Notes: generated by a model not told the origin, from the sequence alone. 64,000 bases of DNA from Mycolicibacterium monacense (GCF_010731575.1 NZ_AP022617.1:2728001-2792000), one strand, 5' to 3'. Positions 8,306 to 18,076 are shown, numbered from the stretch's first letter. Made by a program: numbers and translations.

Positions 8306-10126
8306 TCAGGCCAGGTAGTCGGCGGGCAGTCCGTCGAGCATGCCCCGCAGCATCTGCACCGCGTACTCGGAACTGCCGCCGCCCACGATGAGCGCGGCGA
8401 AGGCGAGGTCTCCGCGGTACCCGGCGAACCAGGAATGGGAGCCGCCTGCGAATTCGGCCTCACCGGTCTTCCCGCGCACGTCCCCCGCGCCGGCCAGATC
8501 CTTGGCGGTGCCGTTGGTCACCACCAAGCGCATCATCGGGCGCAGGGCCTCGACGACCTCCGGGCGGACGGGTTCGTGCGCTCCGGTGACGACGGTGTCG
8601 CGGCCCTCGATCAGCCGGGGCACCGGGGTCTGGCCGGCGGCGACCGTCGCGGCCACGAGCGCCATCCCGAACGGGCTGACCACGACCTTGCCCTGACCGA
8701 ACCCGTCCTCGGTGCGCTCCGCGAGGTTGACCGTGGGCGGCACCGATCCCGAGACCGTGGGGATGCCCTCGACCCGGTAGTCGGGCCCGATGCCGTACTG
8801 GGCGGCCGCGGTGGTCAGGCCCCGCGGCGGCATCCGGCTGGCCAATTCGGCGAAGGTGGTGTTGCACGAGCTGGCGAACGCCCGTGACAACGGCACGGTG
8901 CCGAGGTCGAAGCCGCCGTAGTTGGGCACCGTGCGGTGACCGATGTCCATGTGTCCCGGGCAGCCGAGCATCGTGTTCGGGGTGGCCATATCGCGTTCGA
9001 TCGCGGCGGCCGCGGTGACGATCTTGAACGTCGACCCGGGCGGATACAGACCCATGGTGGCCAGCGGGCCCTCGGCGTCGGCGGCGGAGTTCTGCGCGAC
9101 GGCCAGGATCTCGCCGGTCGAGGCCTTGATGGCGACGATCATCGCCTGCTTGCCGGTGAAGTTCACCGCATTCTGCGCGGCGGTCTGCACGGCCCGGTCG
9201 AGACTGATGGTCACCGACGGCGCGGGGTCGCCGGGGACCTCGTTGAGGACGTCGACGTCGACCCCGTTCTGGTTGACGGTGACCACCCGCCAGCCGGAGC
9301 GGCCGTCGAGTTCGTCGGCGACCTCCTTCTTGACCTCGTTGATGATGGCCGGCGCGAACTCCTCGTCGGTGGGCAGCATGTCGGGCTGCGGTGTGATCAC
9401 CACACCCGGGCGCGGGCCCAGAACGCCGGCCACCCGGTCGTGGTCGGCCTGGTTCAGCATGATCAGGCTCATCGGCTCGGCCATCGACGACGCCTGTTCG
9501 GCCAGGCGCTGGGCGTCGATGGTCGGGTTGAAGGGGCGCAGGACGTCGGCGACCACGCGGGCGGTCGCCATCAGCTCCGCGCCGGCGGCCTTGGCGTCGA
9601 GCGCGAGGTGGTAGCGGTACCCGGGCACCAGCACGTCGCTGCCCCCCCGCTCGTTGACCGAGGCCCGCGGCGGCGGGTCGGCGCGCAGCGCGAACGACTG
9701 GTTCTCACCCAGTCGCGGGTGCAGACCTGTTGTGGCCCAACGCACTTCCCAACGACCCTCGTCGCGCACCATGTTGAGTTGACCGTCGTAGGTCCAGGTC
9801 CGCTCCTTGGGCAGGTGCCAGGTGTAGCGGTAGGTGATGCTGCCGGTGTCCTCGGAGTACTTCGACCCGAGGATCTGCGCGTCGAGGTGGGTGGCCTGCA
9901 GACCCGCCCATGCCTCGTTGAGCGCGGCGCGCGCCTCGGCGGGGCGGTCGGCGAGTTCGGCGGCCGCCGCGGTGTCGCCCGTGGAGAGCGCGGCGAAGAA
10001 TTCCTCGGCCGCGGGTTCCGGGCCGTTGGGTTTGGGGGTGCAGCCACTGAGGGCGAGGCCGCCGAGAACCGTGGCCACCGTGAGCAGACAGGTGACCCGT
10101 GTTGCTGCTGAGGTTTTAGTTGCCAT
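8306..10126 (-). CDS. Penicillin-binding lipoprotein (class B-type transpeptidase)
   Basis: 606-residue peptidoglycan transpeptidase anchored as a lipoprotein (lipobox LSGC after the signal segment). Domains in order: an NTF2-like MecA_N region (about 30-140), a PBP dimerisation region (about 150-290) and the transpeptidase domain with SxxK (PPGSTFKI), SxN (SSCNTTF) and KTG (RGKTGEAEF). Length and position match Rv2864c of M. tuberculosis. The ATG at 10126 is chosen over a longer frame because the signal peptide follows it directly and a TAACAT box lies 8 nt upstream. Confidence 0.93.
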   Translation of the reverse strand: MATKTSAATRVTCLLTVATVLGGLALSGCTPKPNGPEPAAEEFFAALSTGDTAAAAELADRPAEARAALNEAWAGLQATHLDAQILGSKYSEDTGSITYRYTWHLPKERTWTYDGQLNMVRDEGRWEVRWATTGLHPRLGENQSFALRADPPPRASVNERGGSDVLVPGYRYHLALDAKAAGAELMATARVVADVLRPFNPTIDAQRLAEQASSMAEPMSLIMLNQADHDRVAGVLGPRPGVVITPQPDMLPTDEEFAPAIINEVKKEVADELDGRSGWRVVTVNQNGVDVDVLNEVPGDPAPSVTISLDRAVQTAAQNAVNFTGKQAMIVAIKASTGEILAVAQNSAADAEGPLATMGLYPPGSTFKIVTAAAAIERDMATPNTMLGCPGHMDIGHRTVPNYGGFDLGTVPLSRAFASSCNTTFAELASRMPPRGLTTAAAQYGIGPDYRVEGIPTVSGSVPPTVNLAERTEDGFGQGKVVVSPFGMALVAATVAAGQTPVPRLIEGRDTVVTGAHEPVRPEVVEALRPMMRLVVTNGTAKDLAGAGDVRGKTGEAEFAGGSHSWFAGYRGDLAFAALIVGGGSSEYAVQMLRGMLDGLPADYLA

Positions 10127-10134
10127 TGAGGCTG

Positions 10135-10140
10135 ATGTTA
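10135..10140 (-). promoter_or_regulatory. Putative -10 box (TAACAT) of the PBP lipoprotein gene
   Basis: TAACAT on the minus strand fits the mycobacterial TAnnnT -10 pattern and is 8 nt upstream of the ATG at 10126, so transcription would start at or almost at the start codon. No SD is seen. Confidence 0.45.
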
Positions 10141-10183
10141 GGGATGGGGCGAACGCTTTCCACGGAGGCGCACCGGCCCTCAT

Positions 10184-10236
10184 GTGATTTCGGCGTGCGG
10201 AGTCGCGCTGGGCGCGACCCGGCACGCCGAAATCAC
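10184..10236. terminator. Near-perfect long hairpin downstream of the GyrA-like/GNAT gene
   Basis: The outer 15-bp arms are perfectly complementary (10184-10198 GTGATTTCGGCGTGC with 10222-10236). The stem continues inside with GTCGCGC-TGG-GCGCGAC, giving about 25 paired bases with one small bulge. It begins 11 nt past the stop of the GNAT gene on the minus strand. There is no T-tract. A terminator or intergenic palindromic repeat is likely. Confidence 0.65.
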
Positions 10237-10246
10237 CCGGTCCGGC

Positions 10247-10915
10247 TCAGGCCCCGGCGGCGGGGGCCCGCACGACGAGGGGCACCGCGGGGAAGTAGGC
10301 GGCCATCTCCGAACGCGAGGCCCGTAGCGTCGCGGTGCCGTACCCGCGCTTGCGGTGCTCCGGGTGGATCCAGATCCGCACGTTGACCTCACCACCGGAC
10401 AGTTCCCCGAACACCATGCCGATCTTGTCGGCGCCGACGGTGGCGACCAGCCAGACCGCCTCCTCCGCGTTCACCCGGCCGACGGCCGCGCTGATCTCGT
10501 CGTCCAGCGCGCCGGCCGGCGCACCTGAACCGTCCCCGGCGGCGCGCACGTCCGCCGTGCGCGCAGCGAAGACATCGCGGTCCTCCGCGGCCGAGAACGG
10601 CCGCAGCACAACACGTTCGACCGGCCGAGACGACTGCTCACCCATCGTGAAGCTGAGCTGGTTGTTGAGGTCCTCGAGTTCGGCCGCGATGCGACGCCGC
10701 GAGACCTTGGTCAGCCGGTCGAAGGACAGCCGCAGCACCGCTTCACCGCCGGCGGCCGAAGTTCCGAGCAGCGCGGCGACCGCCTCGATCGCGGCGTCGT
10801 AGTCCTCGGAGGCGACGATCACGTCGAGGACCTCGTGGCGGCGTTCCAGCGCCCGCATCAACGCATCGGCGATCTCCCGGCGGTCGATGCGGCGGTCGTG
10901 GTCGGCGTAGGTCAT
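10247..10915 (-). CDS. GNAT acetyltransferase with DNA-gyrase-A-tower-like N-terminal segment
   Basis: 222 residues in two parts. Residues about 8-90 (REIADALMRALERRHEVLDVIV, then ASEDYDAAIEAVAALL and KVSRRRIAAELEDLN) read like the helical tower region of GyrA/ParC, where the corresponding text is ALxxLDEVIxxIRAS, ELLDID and RLxxLERxxI. Residues about 105-220 are a GNAT fold with the acetyl-CoA loop HPEHRKRGYGTATL. No gyrase catalytic Tyr domain is present. The substrate is unknown. The ATG at 10915 is used because the longer frame adds sequence antisense to the next gene. It follows the Rv2867c-like GNAT gene by 23 nt. Confidence 0.78.
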   Translation of the reverse strand: MTYADHDRRIDRREIADALMRALERRHEVLDVIVASEDYDAAIEAVAALLGTSAAGGEAVLRLSFDRLTKVSRRRIAAELEDLNNQLSFTMGEQSSRPVERVVLRPFSAAEDRDVFAARTADVRAAGDGSGAPAGALDDEISAAVGRVNAEEAVWLVATVGADKIGMVFGELSGGEVNVRIWIHPEHRKRGYGTATLRASRSEMAAYFPAVPLVVRAPAAGA

Positions 10916-10938
10916 GGCCGCCAGCGTAACCGCCGCCG

Positions 10939-11793
10939 TCAGTCGAGCAGCACGGTGGCGAACGTGCCCACCTGCCGGAAGCCGATGCGCGCGTAAGTCG
11001 CCCGGGCCACCGTGTTGTAGCTGTTGACGTAGAGGCTGGCGATCCGTCCGCCCCGAACGACCGCGGCCGCCAGCGCCGCGGTACCCGCGGTGCCCAGGCC
11101 GTGACCGCGCCGGTCCGGATGGACCCACACACCCTGGATCTGGCCGACGGCGGGCGACTGCGAGCCGACCTCCGCCTTGAACACCACCTCACCGCGTTCG
11201 AACCGGGCCCACGCCCGGCCGGCCGCGATGAGCCCGGCGACCCGGCGCCGATAGCCACGGCCACCGTCACCCGCCCGGGGGTCGATCCCGACCTCACCGA
11301 TGAACATGTCGATGGCCGCCACCAGGTAGGCGTCGAGTTCCTCGATCCGCACCGGGCGCACCGCCGGGTCGACGAGGCTCTGCGGCGAGGTGTCCAGTGC
11401 CATCAGCGGTTGGTGGTCGCGCACGTCGCGGGCGGGCCCCCAGGCCCGTTCCAGCCGCTGCCACATGGGCATCACGAGTTCGGCTCGCCCCACCAGCGAC
11501 GAACAGCGCCGCGCACTGCTGGTGGCCTTCTCGGCGAACGCGTGCATGTCGGCGGGTTCACCGCGCAGCGGGATGAGGTTCGCCCCGGCGTAGCAGAGGG
11601 AGTCGGTGGCGCGCCTGCGGGTCCACAGCTCACCGCCGATCGCGCTGGGTTCCACCCCGTGATCGGCGACCCGGGACGCGACCATGCAGGCGCCGACCGG
11701 ATCGTCGTCGAGCACGCGCTGAACCGCTGCGACGTCGCGCACCACCGAGACTCGACGGTCGTCGGCGAGGCGGAAGAGCGGCGGAGCCGACAT
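10939..11793 (-). CDS. GNAT-family acetyltransferase with N-terminal DUF4081-type domain
   Basis: 284 residues. The N-terminal half (about 15-125) carries the conserved pattern DDDPVGACMVASRV followed by LCYAGANLIPL, seen in mycobacterial two-domain GNATs such as Rv2867c. The C-terminal half is a standard GNAT with IQGVWVHPDRRGHGLGTAGT (acetyl-CoA loop) and SLYVNSYNTVARATYARIGF. Its place between the PBP lipoprotein and ispG equals that of Rv2867c. The substrate is unknown. The stop-to-start distance to the following GNAT gene suggests cotranscription. Confidence 0.85.
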   Translation of the reverse strand: MSAPPLFRLADDRRVSVVRDVAAVQRVLDDDPVGACMVASRVADHGVEPSAIGGELWTRRRATDSLCYAGANLIPLRGEPADMHAFAEKATSSARRCSSLVGRAELVMPMWQRLERAWGPARDVRDHQPLMALDTSPQSLVDPAVRPVRIEELDAYLVAAIDMFIGEVGIDPRAGDGGRGYRRRVAGLIAAGRAWARFERGEVVFKAEVGSQSPAVGQIQGVWVHPDRRGHGLGTAGTAALAAAVVRGGRIASLYVNSYNTVARATYARIGFRQVGTFATVLLD

Positions 11794-11848
11794 CGCGCAA
11801 CTGCTTTCTGCTGGACCGAGGCGGTGACACCACTCACCGCGTCGTTGT

Positions 11849-13030
11849 TCAGCTTACGGTCACAACCGGCGAACCGCTGGGACTTCCCTCGGGGCTGTCA
11901 CCGGCGGCGCCGATCTCCTCCGCGATGCGCATGGCCTCCTCGATCAGCGTCTCGACGATCTGCGCCTCGGGCACGGTCTTGATGACCTCACCCTTGACGA
12001 AGATCTGACCCTTGCCGTTGCCGGAGGCCACCCCGAGATCGGCTTCGCGGGCTTCGCCGGGACCGTTGACGACACAGCCCATGACGGCGACGCGCAACGG
12101 GACGTCCATGCCCTCGAGGCCGGCGGTGACCTCGTTGGCGAGGGTGTACACGTCGACCTGGGCGCGTCCGCACGACGGGCAGGACACGATCTCCAGACCG
12201 CGCGGGCGCAGGTTGAGCGATTCGAGGATCTGGTTGCCGACCTTGACCTCCTCGGCCGGCGGCGCGGACAGCGAGACCCGGATGGTGTCGCCGATGCCCT
12301 TGGAGAGCAACGCGCCGAAGGCGACCGCGGACTTGATCGTCCCCTGGAACGCCGGGCCGGCCTCGGTGACACCGAGGTGAAGCGGGTAGTCGCTGCGGGC
12401 GGCCAGCAACTCGTAGGCCGCGACCATCACGACGGGGTCGTTGTGCTTGACGCTGATCTTGATGTCGCCGAAGCCGTGCTCCTCGAACAGCGAGGCCTCC
12501 CACAGCGCCGACTCGACGAGCGCCTCGGGCGTGGCCTTGCCGTACTTCTGCAGGAATCGCTTGTCCAGCGATCCGGCGTTGACGCCGATGCGGATCGGGA
12601 TGCCGGCGTCACCGGCGGCCTTGGCCACCTCCTTGACCCGACCGTCGAACTCCTTGATGTTGCCGGGGTTGACGCGCACCGCCGCACATCCGGCGTCGAT
12701 CGCGGCGAAGATGTACTTCGGCTGGAAGTGGATGTCGGCGATCACCGGGATCTTCGACTTCTTGGCGATGATCGGCAGCGCGTCGGCGTCCTCCTGCCGC
12801 GGGCACGCCACCCGGACGATGTCGCAGCCCGACGCGGTGAGTTCGGCGATCTGCTGCAGGGTCGAGTTGATGTCGTGGGTCTTGGTGGTGCACATGGACT
12901 GGACCGAGATCGGATGATCGCTGCCCACGCCGACGTCGCGCACCATCAGCTGACGGGTCTTGCGCCGCGGTGCCAGCACCGGCGGGGGTGCGGGCGGCAT
13001 ACCAAGCCCGATGGCGGGGCCGGAAGTCAT
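11849..13030 (-). CDS. ispG: 4-hydroxy-3-methylbut-2-en-1-yl diphosphate synthase
   Basis: 393-residue [4Fe-4S] enzyme of the MEP isoprenoid pathway that converts methylerythritol cyclodiphosphate to HMBPP. The TIM-barrel part has [28 protein letters not shown] and [12 protein letters not shown]. The cluster-binding part has [11 protein letters not shown] and [11 protein letters not shown], supplying the three cluster Cys. Length is normal for the family. It sits 8 nt downstream of rseP in a dxr-rseP-ispG operon, the order conserved in mycobacteria. Confidence 0.97.
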   Translation of the reverse strand: MTSGPAIGLGMPPAPPPVLAPRRKTRQLMVRDVGVGSDHPISVQSMCTTKTHDINSTLQQIAELTASGCDIVRVACPRQEDADALPIIAKKSKIPVIADIHFQPKYIFAAIDAGCAAVRVNPGNIKEFDGRVKEVAKAAGDAGIPIRIGVNAGSLDKRFLQKYGKATPEALVESALWEASLFEEHGFGDIKISVKHNDPVVMVAAYELLAARSDYPLHLGVTEAGPAFQGTIKSAVAFGALLSKGIGDTIRVSLSAPPAEEVKVGNQILESLNLRPRGLEIVSCPSCGRAQVDVYTLANEVTAGLEGMDVPLRVAVMGCVVNGPGEAREADLGVASGNGKGQIFVKGEVIKTVPEAQIVETLIEEAMRIAEEIGAAGDSPEGSPSGSPVVTVS

Positions 13031-13038
13031 GAGGTCTC

Positions 13039-14253
13039 CTATTGGAACAACCTGATCGGGTTGACCAGGTCAGCGGTCACGGTCAGCAGCATGTAGCCGA
13101 CCACCACCACCAACACTACGTAGGTGGCGGGCATGAGCTTGAGGTAGTTCACCGGCGCCGCGGCCACCATGCCGCGGGCCGACCGGATCATGTTGCGGAT
13201 CTTCTCGAACACGGCGATCGCGATGTGTCCACCGTCGAACGGCAGCAGCGGCACCAGGTTCACCGCGCCGAGGACGAAGTTGAGCTGGGCCAGGAAGAAC
13301 CAGAAGGCCACCCACAGCCCCGCGTCGACGGTGTCGCCGCCGATGATGCTGGCGCCCACGACGCTGATCGGCGTCTCGGGATCACGCTCACCACCGCCGA
13401 TGGAGTCCACCAGCGCGCCCACCTTGGTGGGGATCTTGGCCAGCGACTTACCCAGTTCGACGGCGAGGTCGCCGGTGAACGCGAACGTGGCGGGCACCGC
13501 CGAGAGCGCGTTGTGCTGGGTCGGCCCGAACTGCGCGGCGGCGATGCCGATCGCGCCGACGGTGGTCGGTTGGTCGCCCTCGCCGGTGAAGCGCTGGGTC
13601 TGGGTGACGTCGACCACCTTGGTGAGTTCCTGGCCGTCCCGCTCGATGACGATCGGTGTCGGGCCGGAGGACTTCTGCAGGGTCACCCGAGCCTCGTCGA
13701 ACGTCGCGACGTCGGTGTCGCCGACCTTGACGATCACGTCGCCGGCCTGGATACCGGCCTGCGCCGCCGGGCCGGGCCCGGTGCACTCGCCGATCTGGTC
13801 CTTGCTGAGCTGCGGTGCGACACAGCCGGTCTGGCCGACGATCGCGGCGGTCGGGGGGTTCAGGTTCGGCAGGCCCCAGATCACCGCGATGGCGTAGACG
13901 AGGACCAGGCCGATGACGAAGTTCATCCCCGGTCCGGCGAACAGCACGGCGACGCGCTTCCACACCTTCTGCCGGTACATGGCGTACGGGCGGTCCTCCG
14001 GGGCGAGTTCCTCGACCGACGTCATACCCGCGATATCGCAGAACCCGCCGAGCGGTACGGCCTTGACGCCGTACTCGGTGCTGCCGAGGCGGTTGGGGCG
14101 GTGAGTCGACCACAGGGTGGGCCCGAACCCGACGAAGTACCGGCGCACCTTCATCCCGGTGGCCCGCGCGACCCACATGTGGCCGCATTCGTGCAGGGCT
14201 ACCGACACCAGGATGGCCAGTGCGAAGAGCACGATGCCGAGAGCAAACATCAT
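13039..14253 (-). CDS. rseP: Site-2 zinc metalloprotease RseP/Rip1 type
   Basis: 404-residue intramembrane protease. The first transmembrane helix carries the zinc motif LHECGHMW (HExxH, about residues 21-25). A PDZ domain (about 130-220, with [21 protein letters not shown]) follows, then a second catalytic motif [12 protein letters not shown] (LDG-type Asp ligand) and further membrane helices. In mycobacteria the orthologue cleaves anti-sigma factors and other membrane substrates. Consecutive ATGs at 14253 and 14250 overlap the dxr stop, so translation is coupled. Confidence 0.95.
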   Translation of the reverse strand: MMFALGIVLFALAILVSVALHECGHMWVARATGMKVRRYFVGFGPTLWSTHRPNRLGSTEYGVKAVPLGGFCDIAGMTSVEELAPEDRPYAMYRQKVWKRVAVLFAGPGMNFVIGLVLVYAIAVIWGLPNLNPPTAAIVGQTGCVAPQLSKDQIGECTGPGPAAQAGIQAGDVIVKVGDTDVATFDEARVTLQKSSGPTPIVIERDGQELTKVVDVTQTQRFTGEGDQPTTVGAIGIAAAQFGPTQHNALSAVPATFAFTGDLAVELGKSLAKIPTKVGALVDSIGGGERDPETPISVVGASIIGGDTVDAGLWVAFWFFLAQLNFVLGAVNLVPLLPFDGGHIAIAVFEKIRNMIRSARGMVAAAPVNYLKLMPATYVVLVVVVGYMLLTVTADLVNPIRLFQ

Positions 14254-15428
14254 CTGGTGACTAACCCTTTACTCGGAGGTGTGGCGGCCTGCTCGACGGC
14301 ACGCCCGGCGCGATCCCGAGCCCAGCGCTGCGCGTCGAGGACCTCTTCCACGGTAGCTGGTTCGGCGGCCCACTGGTCGGCAGCGCGCAGGACCTCGGCC
14401 ACGCTCTCGACGATCTGCGGGAACCGGATGCGGCCGTCGAGGAACGCCGCGGCCGCCTCCTCGTTGGCGGCGTTGTAGACCGCGGTCAGGCTGCCGCCGC
14501 GCCTTCCGGCCTCCCTGGCCAGGCGCACCGCCGGGAACACGTCGTCGTCGAGAGGCAGGAACTCCCAGGTCGACGCGGTGGTGAAGTCGCAGGCGAGCGC
14601 CGCGCCCGGGATCCGGTCGGGCCAGCCGAGGGCCAGCGCGATCGGCAGCTTCATATCCGGCGGGCTGGCCTGGGCCAGCGTCGACCCGTCGGTGAAGGTG
14701 GCCATCGAGTGCACGATCGACTGCGGGTGCACGACGACCTCGATGCGGTCGTAGTCGATGCCGAACAGCAGGTGCGTCTCGATGAGCTCGAGCCCCTTGT
14801 TGACCAGGGTCGCCGAGTTCAGCGTGTTCATCGGCCCCATCGACCAGGTCGGGTGTTTGCCCGCCTGCTCAGGGGTGACCGACTGCAGATCCTCGGCCGA
14901 CCAGCCGAGGAACGGGCCGCCGGACGCGGTGAGTACGAGCTTGGCGACTTCGTCGGCGCTGCCGCCCCGCAGGCACTGGGCCATGGCCGAGTGTTCGGAG
15001 TCCACCGGCACGATCTGGCCCGGCGCGGCGGCCCGCAGCACCAGCGGTCCGCCCGCGACCAGGGATTCCTTGTTGGCCAGCGCCAGCCGGGCACCGGTCG
15101 CCAGGGCGGCCAGCGTCGGCTCCAGCCCGAGCGCGCCCACCAGGGCGTTGAGCACCACGTCGGCCTGCGTGTTCTCGACCAGGCGGGTCACCGCATCGGG
15201 CCCGCTGTAGGTCACGTCACCGATCTTCTCGGCGGCCGCGGGGTCGGTGACGGCGATCGCGTGCACCCCGGTCGCAGCGCGCTGACGGGCCAGCAGTTCG
15301 GGGTTCGCCCCGCCGGCGGCCAGGCCGACCACCTCGAAGCGGTCGGGGTTCGCGGCGATCACGTCCAGCGCCTGGGTGCCGATCGATCCGGTACTGCCCA
15401 GGATCAGCACCCGAAGTCTTGTGCCCAC
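14250..15428 (-). CDS. dxr: 1-deoxy-D-xylulose 5-phosphate reductoisomerase
   Basis: 392-residue NADPH- and metal-dependent enzyme, the committed step of the MEP isoprenoid pathway. The N-terminal Rossmann motif is [15 protein letters not shown] (residues 9-23). Further landmarks are [19 protein letters not shown] (metal ligands), [31 protein letters not shown] (here given in two parts around NSATL), and [11 protein letters not shown]. The GTG at 15428 gives the conserved N-terminus. It is the first gene of the dxr-rseP-ispG unit and is divergent from the fasciclin genes. Confidence 0.97.
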   Translation of the reverse strand: MGTRLRVLILGSTGSIGTQALDVIAANPDRFEVVGLAAGGANPELLARQRAATGVHAIAVTDPAAAEKIGDVTYSGPDAVTRLVENTQADVVLNALVGALGLEPTLAALATGARLALANKESLVAGGPLVLRAAAPGQIVPVDSEHSAMAQCLRGGSADEVAKLVLTASGGPFLGWSAEDLQSVTPEQAGKHPTWSMGPMNTLNSATLVNKGLELIETHLLFGIDYDRIEVVVHPQSIVHSMATFTDGSTLAQASPPDMKLPIALALGWPDRIPGAALACDFTTASTWEFLPLDDDVFPAVRLAREAGRRGGSLTAVYNAANEEAAAAFLDGRIRFPQIVESVAEVLRAADQWAAEPATVEEVLDAQRWARDRAGRAVEQAATPPSKGLVTR

Positions 15429-15527
15429 CGGCCCATTGTGCCGCCTGCAGCGCCGTCGGCCCTAGTTCTCCCGGTACCTCGAGGGGCGGGGCGGATGTGA
15501 CGTGAATCTGACGCATCGCCCCAACGC

Positions 15528-15554
15528 CCATCCGGATGCGGGTCACGGCCGAAT
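15528..15554 (+). promoter_or_regulatory. Putative SigK-type promoter upstream of the fasciclin genes
   Basis: CCATCC (15528-15533) and CCGAAT (15549-15554) separated by 15 nt, about 80 nt before the ATG at 15635. The hexamers resemble the -35 and -10 reported for the mycobacterial SigK regulon, which contains mpt83 and mpt70. The spacer may be shorter than usual. sigK itself is not in the window. Confidence 0.4.
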
Positions 15555-15634
15555 CACCCGCGTCAGACGTCGAGGCGGCCCACCGCTTCGAATACGGCGG
15601 CACAAGGCCGCACCGGATGAAGGAGACAGTGTCG

Positions 15635-16357
15635 ATGAAGACGACGTCGAGCAAGACAACGTTGGTGAGCAGCACCCGGCCGCACGCACGCCGTAGGACG
15701 ATGGCCGCCGCCGGCCTGAGCGCCCTGGCGATCCTCGGCGTCGCGGCCTGTTCGAGCGAAGAGGCCGGGAGCAACGCCTCCTCGGCGACGAGCGCGGCCT
15801 CGTCGGCCGTCGAATCCGCCACCTCGTCGGCGCCGACGTCGAGTGCGGCCGCCGACCCCGCCGCGAACCTGGTCGGTTCGGGCTGCGCGGCCTACGCCGA
15901 GCAGGTGCCCAGCGGACCGGGTTCGGTCGCCGGGATGGCCCAGGAGCCCGTGACGGTGGCGGCGTCGAACAACCCGATGCTCAAGACGCTGTCGCAGGCG
16001 CTGTCCGGTCAGCTGAACCCGAACGTGAACCTGGTCGCCACCCTCGACGGCGGTGAGTTCACCGTCTTCGCCCCCACCGACGACGCGTTCGCCAAGCTCG
16101 ACCCCGCCACCATCGAGACGCTGAAGACGGATTCGGACCTGCTCACCAGCATCCTGACCTACCACGTCGTGCCGGGTCAGGCCGCTCCCGATCAGGTGCC
16201 CGGCGACCACAAGACCGTTCAGGGCGCCAACGTCACCGTCACCGGCGAGGGCGAGGCCATCAAGGTCAACGAGGCCGGCCTGGTCTGCGGCGGTGTGCAG
16301 ACCGCCAACGCCACGGTCTACATGATCGACACCGTGCTGATGCCGCCGGCGAACTGA
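15635..16357 (+). CDS. Fasciclin-domain lipoprotein, MPT83-like
   Basis: 240-residue exported lipoprotein. A basic N-terminus and hydrophobic stretch end in the lipobox GVAAC, followed by a long Ser/Ala-rich linker (about residues 48-85) that would lift the domain from the membrane. The single FAS1 domain has the H1 block [14 protein letters not shown] and the H2 block LTYHVVPGQ, plus two Cys (GSGCAAY, LVCGGV) matching the disulfide pair of MPT70/MPT83. ATG 15635 is chosen because AAGGAG lies 9 nt upstream; ATG 15617 is possible. Role in cell-surface adhesion or wall function is only inferred. Confidence 0.9.
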   Translation: MKTTSSKTTLVSSTRPHARRRTMAAAGLSALAILGVAACSSEEAGSNASSATSAASSAVESATSSAPTSSAAADPAANLVGSGCAAYAEQVPSGPGSVAGMAQEPVTVAASNNPMLKTLSQALSGQLNPNVNLVATLDGGEFTVFAPTDDAFAKLDPATIETLKTDSDLLTSILTYHVVPGQAAPDQVPGDHKTVQGANVTVTGEGEAIKVNEAGLVCGGVQTANATVYMIDTVLMPPAN

Positions 16358-16406
16358 CTCATCCCACCCACCAAACCCATCCCGTAGAACACAAGGAGTC
16401 ACACAG

Positions 16407-17000
16407 ATGAACATCAACATCAATCGAGTACTGGGCGCAGGCTTCGCGGCGGTCGCCGCCGCAGGGTTGTCGCTCGGCGTCGCCGCCACCGCCCAGGCGC
16501 AGCCGGCGACCGGACTGGTCGGCCCCGGTTGCACCGCCTACGCCCAGCAGGTGCCGCAGGGTCCGGGCTCGGTCGCGGGCATGGCGATGGATCCGGTCGC
16601 GACGGCCGCGTCCAACAACCCGCTGCTGACCACCCTCACCAAAGCTGTTTCAGGCCAACTGAATCCGCAGGTGAACCTGGTCGAGACCCTCAACGGGGGC
16701 GAGTTCACGGTGTTCGCGCCCACCGATGAGGCGTTCGCGAAGATCGATCCCGCCACCATCGAGCGGCTCAAGACCGATGCGCCGCTGCTGACCAGCATCC
16801 TCACCTACCACGTGGTGCCGGGACAGGCCGGTCCGGACGCGGTCGTCGGCACGCACAAGACGGTGCAGGGTGCGGACGTCAACGTCACCCACGGTGCGGA
16901 GTTGAAGGTCAACGACGCCTCCGTGGTGTGCGGTGGGGTGAAGACCGCCAACGCCACCGTGTACCTCATCGACACGGTGTTGATGCCGCCCGCCAACTGA
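16407..17000 (+). CDS. Secreted fasciclin-domain protein, MPT70-like
   Basis: 197 residues with a classical signal peptide ending AQA, after which mature secreted protein begins with QPATG. The FAS1 domain closely parallels the preceding lipoprotein ([32 protein letters not shown] and VVCGGV), so the two are tandem paralogues, one anchored and one free, like MPT83 and MPT70. AAGGAG lies about 9 nt before the ATG. Only 49 nt separate the two genes, so cotranscription is likely, and a hairpin terminator follows. There is no dipZ gene between them, unlike M. tuberculosis. Confidence 0.9.
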   Translation: MNININRVLGAGFAAVAAAGLSLGVAATAQAQPATGLVGPGCTAYAQQVPQGPGSVAGMAMDPVATAASNNPLLTTLTKAVSGQLNPQVNLVETLNGGEFTVFAPTDEAFAKIDPATIERLKTDAPLLTSILTYHVVPGQAGPDAVVGTHKTVQGADVNVTHGAELKVNDASVVCGGVKTANATVYLIDTVLMPPAN

Positions 17001-17017
17001 CGGCGATGACCGAGGGG

Positions 17018-17050
17018 CAGCCCGTCCGTACCGGATGGGCTGCTCTTTCG
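17018..17050 (+). terminator. Intrinsic-type terminator after the fasciclin genes
   Basis: An 11-bp stem (GCAGCCCGTCC with GGATGGGCTGC, one mismatch) with a 5-nt loop is followed by TCTTTC. It lies 17 nt after the MPT70-like stop and directly before the convergent deacetylase stop at 17055, so it may serve both directions. Confidence 0.65.
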
Positions 17051-17054
17051 GCTG

Positions 17055-17969
17055 TCAGCGGGCCGGGAAGTGCTCGGCCCAGTGCCGCGCGATGTCGACC
17101 CGCCGGGTGATCCACACCTTGTCGTGCGCCTGGACGTGGTTGAGGAAGCGTTCCAGCGCCGCGGTGCGGGCCGGCCGCCCCGCCAGCCGGCAGTGCAGCC
17201 CCACAGACAGCATCTTCGGGCTCCCGGCCACCCCCTCGGCGTAGAGCACGTCGAAGGCGTCGCGTAGATGCGTGAAGAACTCTGTGCCGCTGGGGAATCC
17301 GCCCGCAACGGCGAACCGCATGTCGTTGGTGTCCAGCGCGTAGGGCACCACCAGGTGGTCACGCCCGCCCACCGCGGTCCAGTACGGCAGATCATCGGCG
17401 TACGAATCGGAGTCGTAGAGGAAGCCGCCGTGTTCGACCACCAGGCGGCGGGTCTGCGGTGAGTCACGACCGGTGTACCAGCCCAGCGGTGCGCTGCCGG
17501 TCAGTTCGGTCAGCAGCGCCACCGCCTCGGCCATGTGCGCCCGCTCGACGTCCGGTTCGACGAGTTGGTAGCTGATCCAGCGCAGCCCGTGGCAGGCGAT
17601 CTCGTCACCGCGCTCGGTGAACGCGGCCACCGCCTCGGGGTTGCGGGCCAGTGCCAGCGCCACCCCGAACACCGTCAGGGGTAGCCCGCGGCGCTCGAAG
17701 ACCCGCAGCACCCGCCACAGCCCGGCCCGGGAACCGTACTCGTACAGCGACTCGATGCTCATGTGCCGGTTCGGAAACGGTTGCGCGCCACTGATCTCCG
17801 ACAGGAACGTCTCCGAGGCCGGATCACCGTCCAGTACGGAGTTCTCCGCACCCTCCTCGTAGTTGAGCACGAACTGCACCGCGATGCGGGCGTCGCCGGG
17901 CCACTGCGGATGAGGGGGACGGGGTCCGTAACCCACCATGTCGCGCGGGTAATGGGCGCCGGCAACCAT
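17055..17969 (-). CDS. Polysaccharide-deacetylase-fold protein, PuuE allantoinase type
   Basis: 304 residues of the NodB/polysaccharide-deacetylase fold. The N-terminal PRDMVGYG and NYEEGAE stretches and GDEIACHGLRWI with GWYTGRDSP resemble PuuE, the metal-independent allantoinase branch involved in urate catabolism, rather than cell-wall chitin deacetylases. No signal peptide is present, so it is cytoplasmic. No other purine-degradation gene is visible nearby, so the substrate is not confirmed by context. It is divergent from the photolyase gene. Confidence 0.8.
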   Translation of the reverse strand: MVAGAHYPRDMVGYGPRPPHPQWPGDARIAVQFVLNYEEGAENSVLDGDPASETFLSEISGAQPFPNRHMSIESLYEYGSRAGLWRVLRVFERRGLPLTVFGVALALARNPEAVAAFTERGDEIACHGLRWISYQLVEPDVERAHMAEAVALLTELTGSAPLGWYTGRDSPQTRRLVVEHGGFLYDSDSYADDLPYWTAVGGRDHLVVPYALDTNDMRFAVAGGFPSGTEFFTHLRDAFDVLYAEGVAGSPKMLSVGLHCRLAGRPARTAALERFLNHVQAHDKVWITRRVDIARHWAEHFPAR

Positions 17970-18076
17970 GACAGGGATTGTTGCAGGCGCTGCGCGGGCG
18001 CGCCCGGTGCGGACCGGTCATGGTTCCGTCATCACGGCGGGGTTTCCCACCCCGGGCATCGGGGCAGAAGCAAGTC

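Noticed and set aside
12377..14478. Long plus-strand frames opposite ispG, rseP and dxr
   Set aside because: They are antisense to clear genes, have His/Arg/Val-rich composition and no recognisable domain; high GC makes such frames common.
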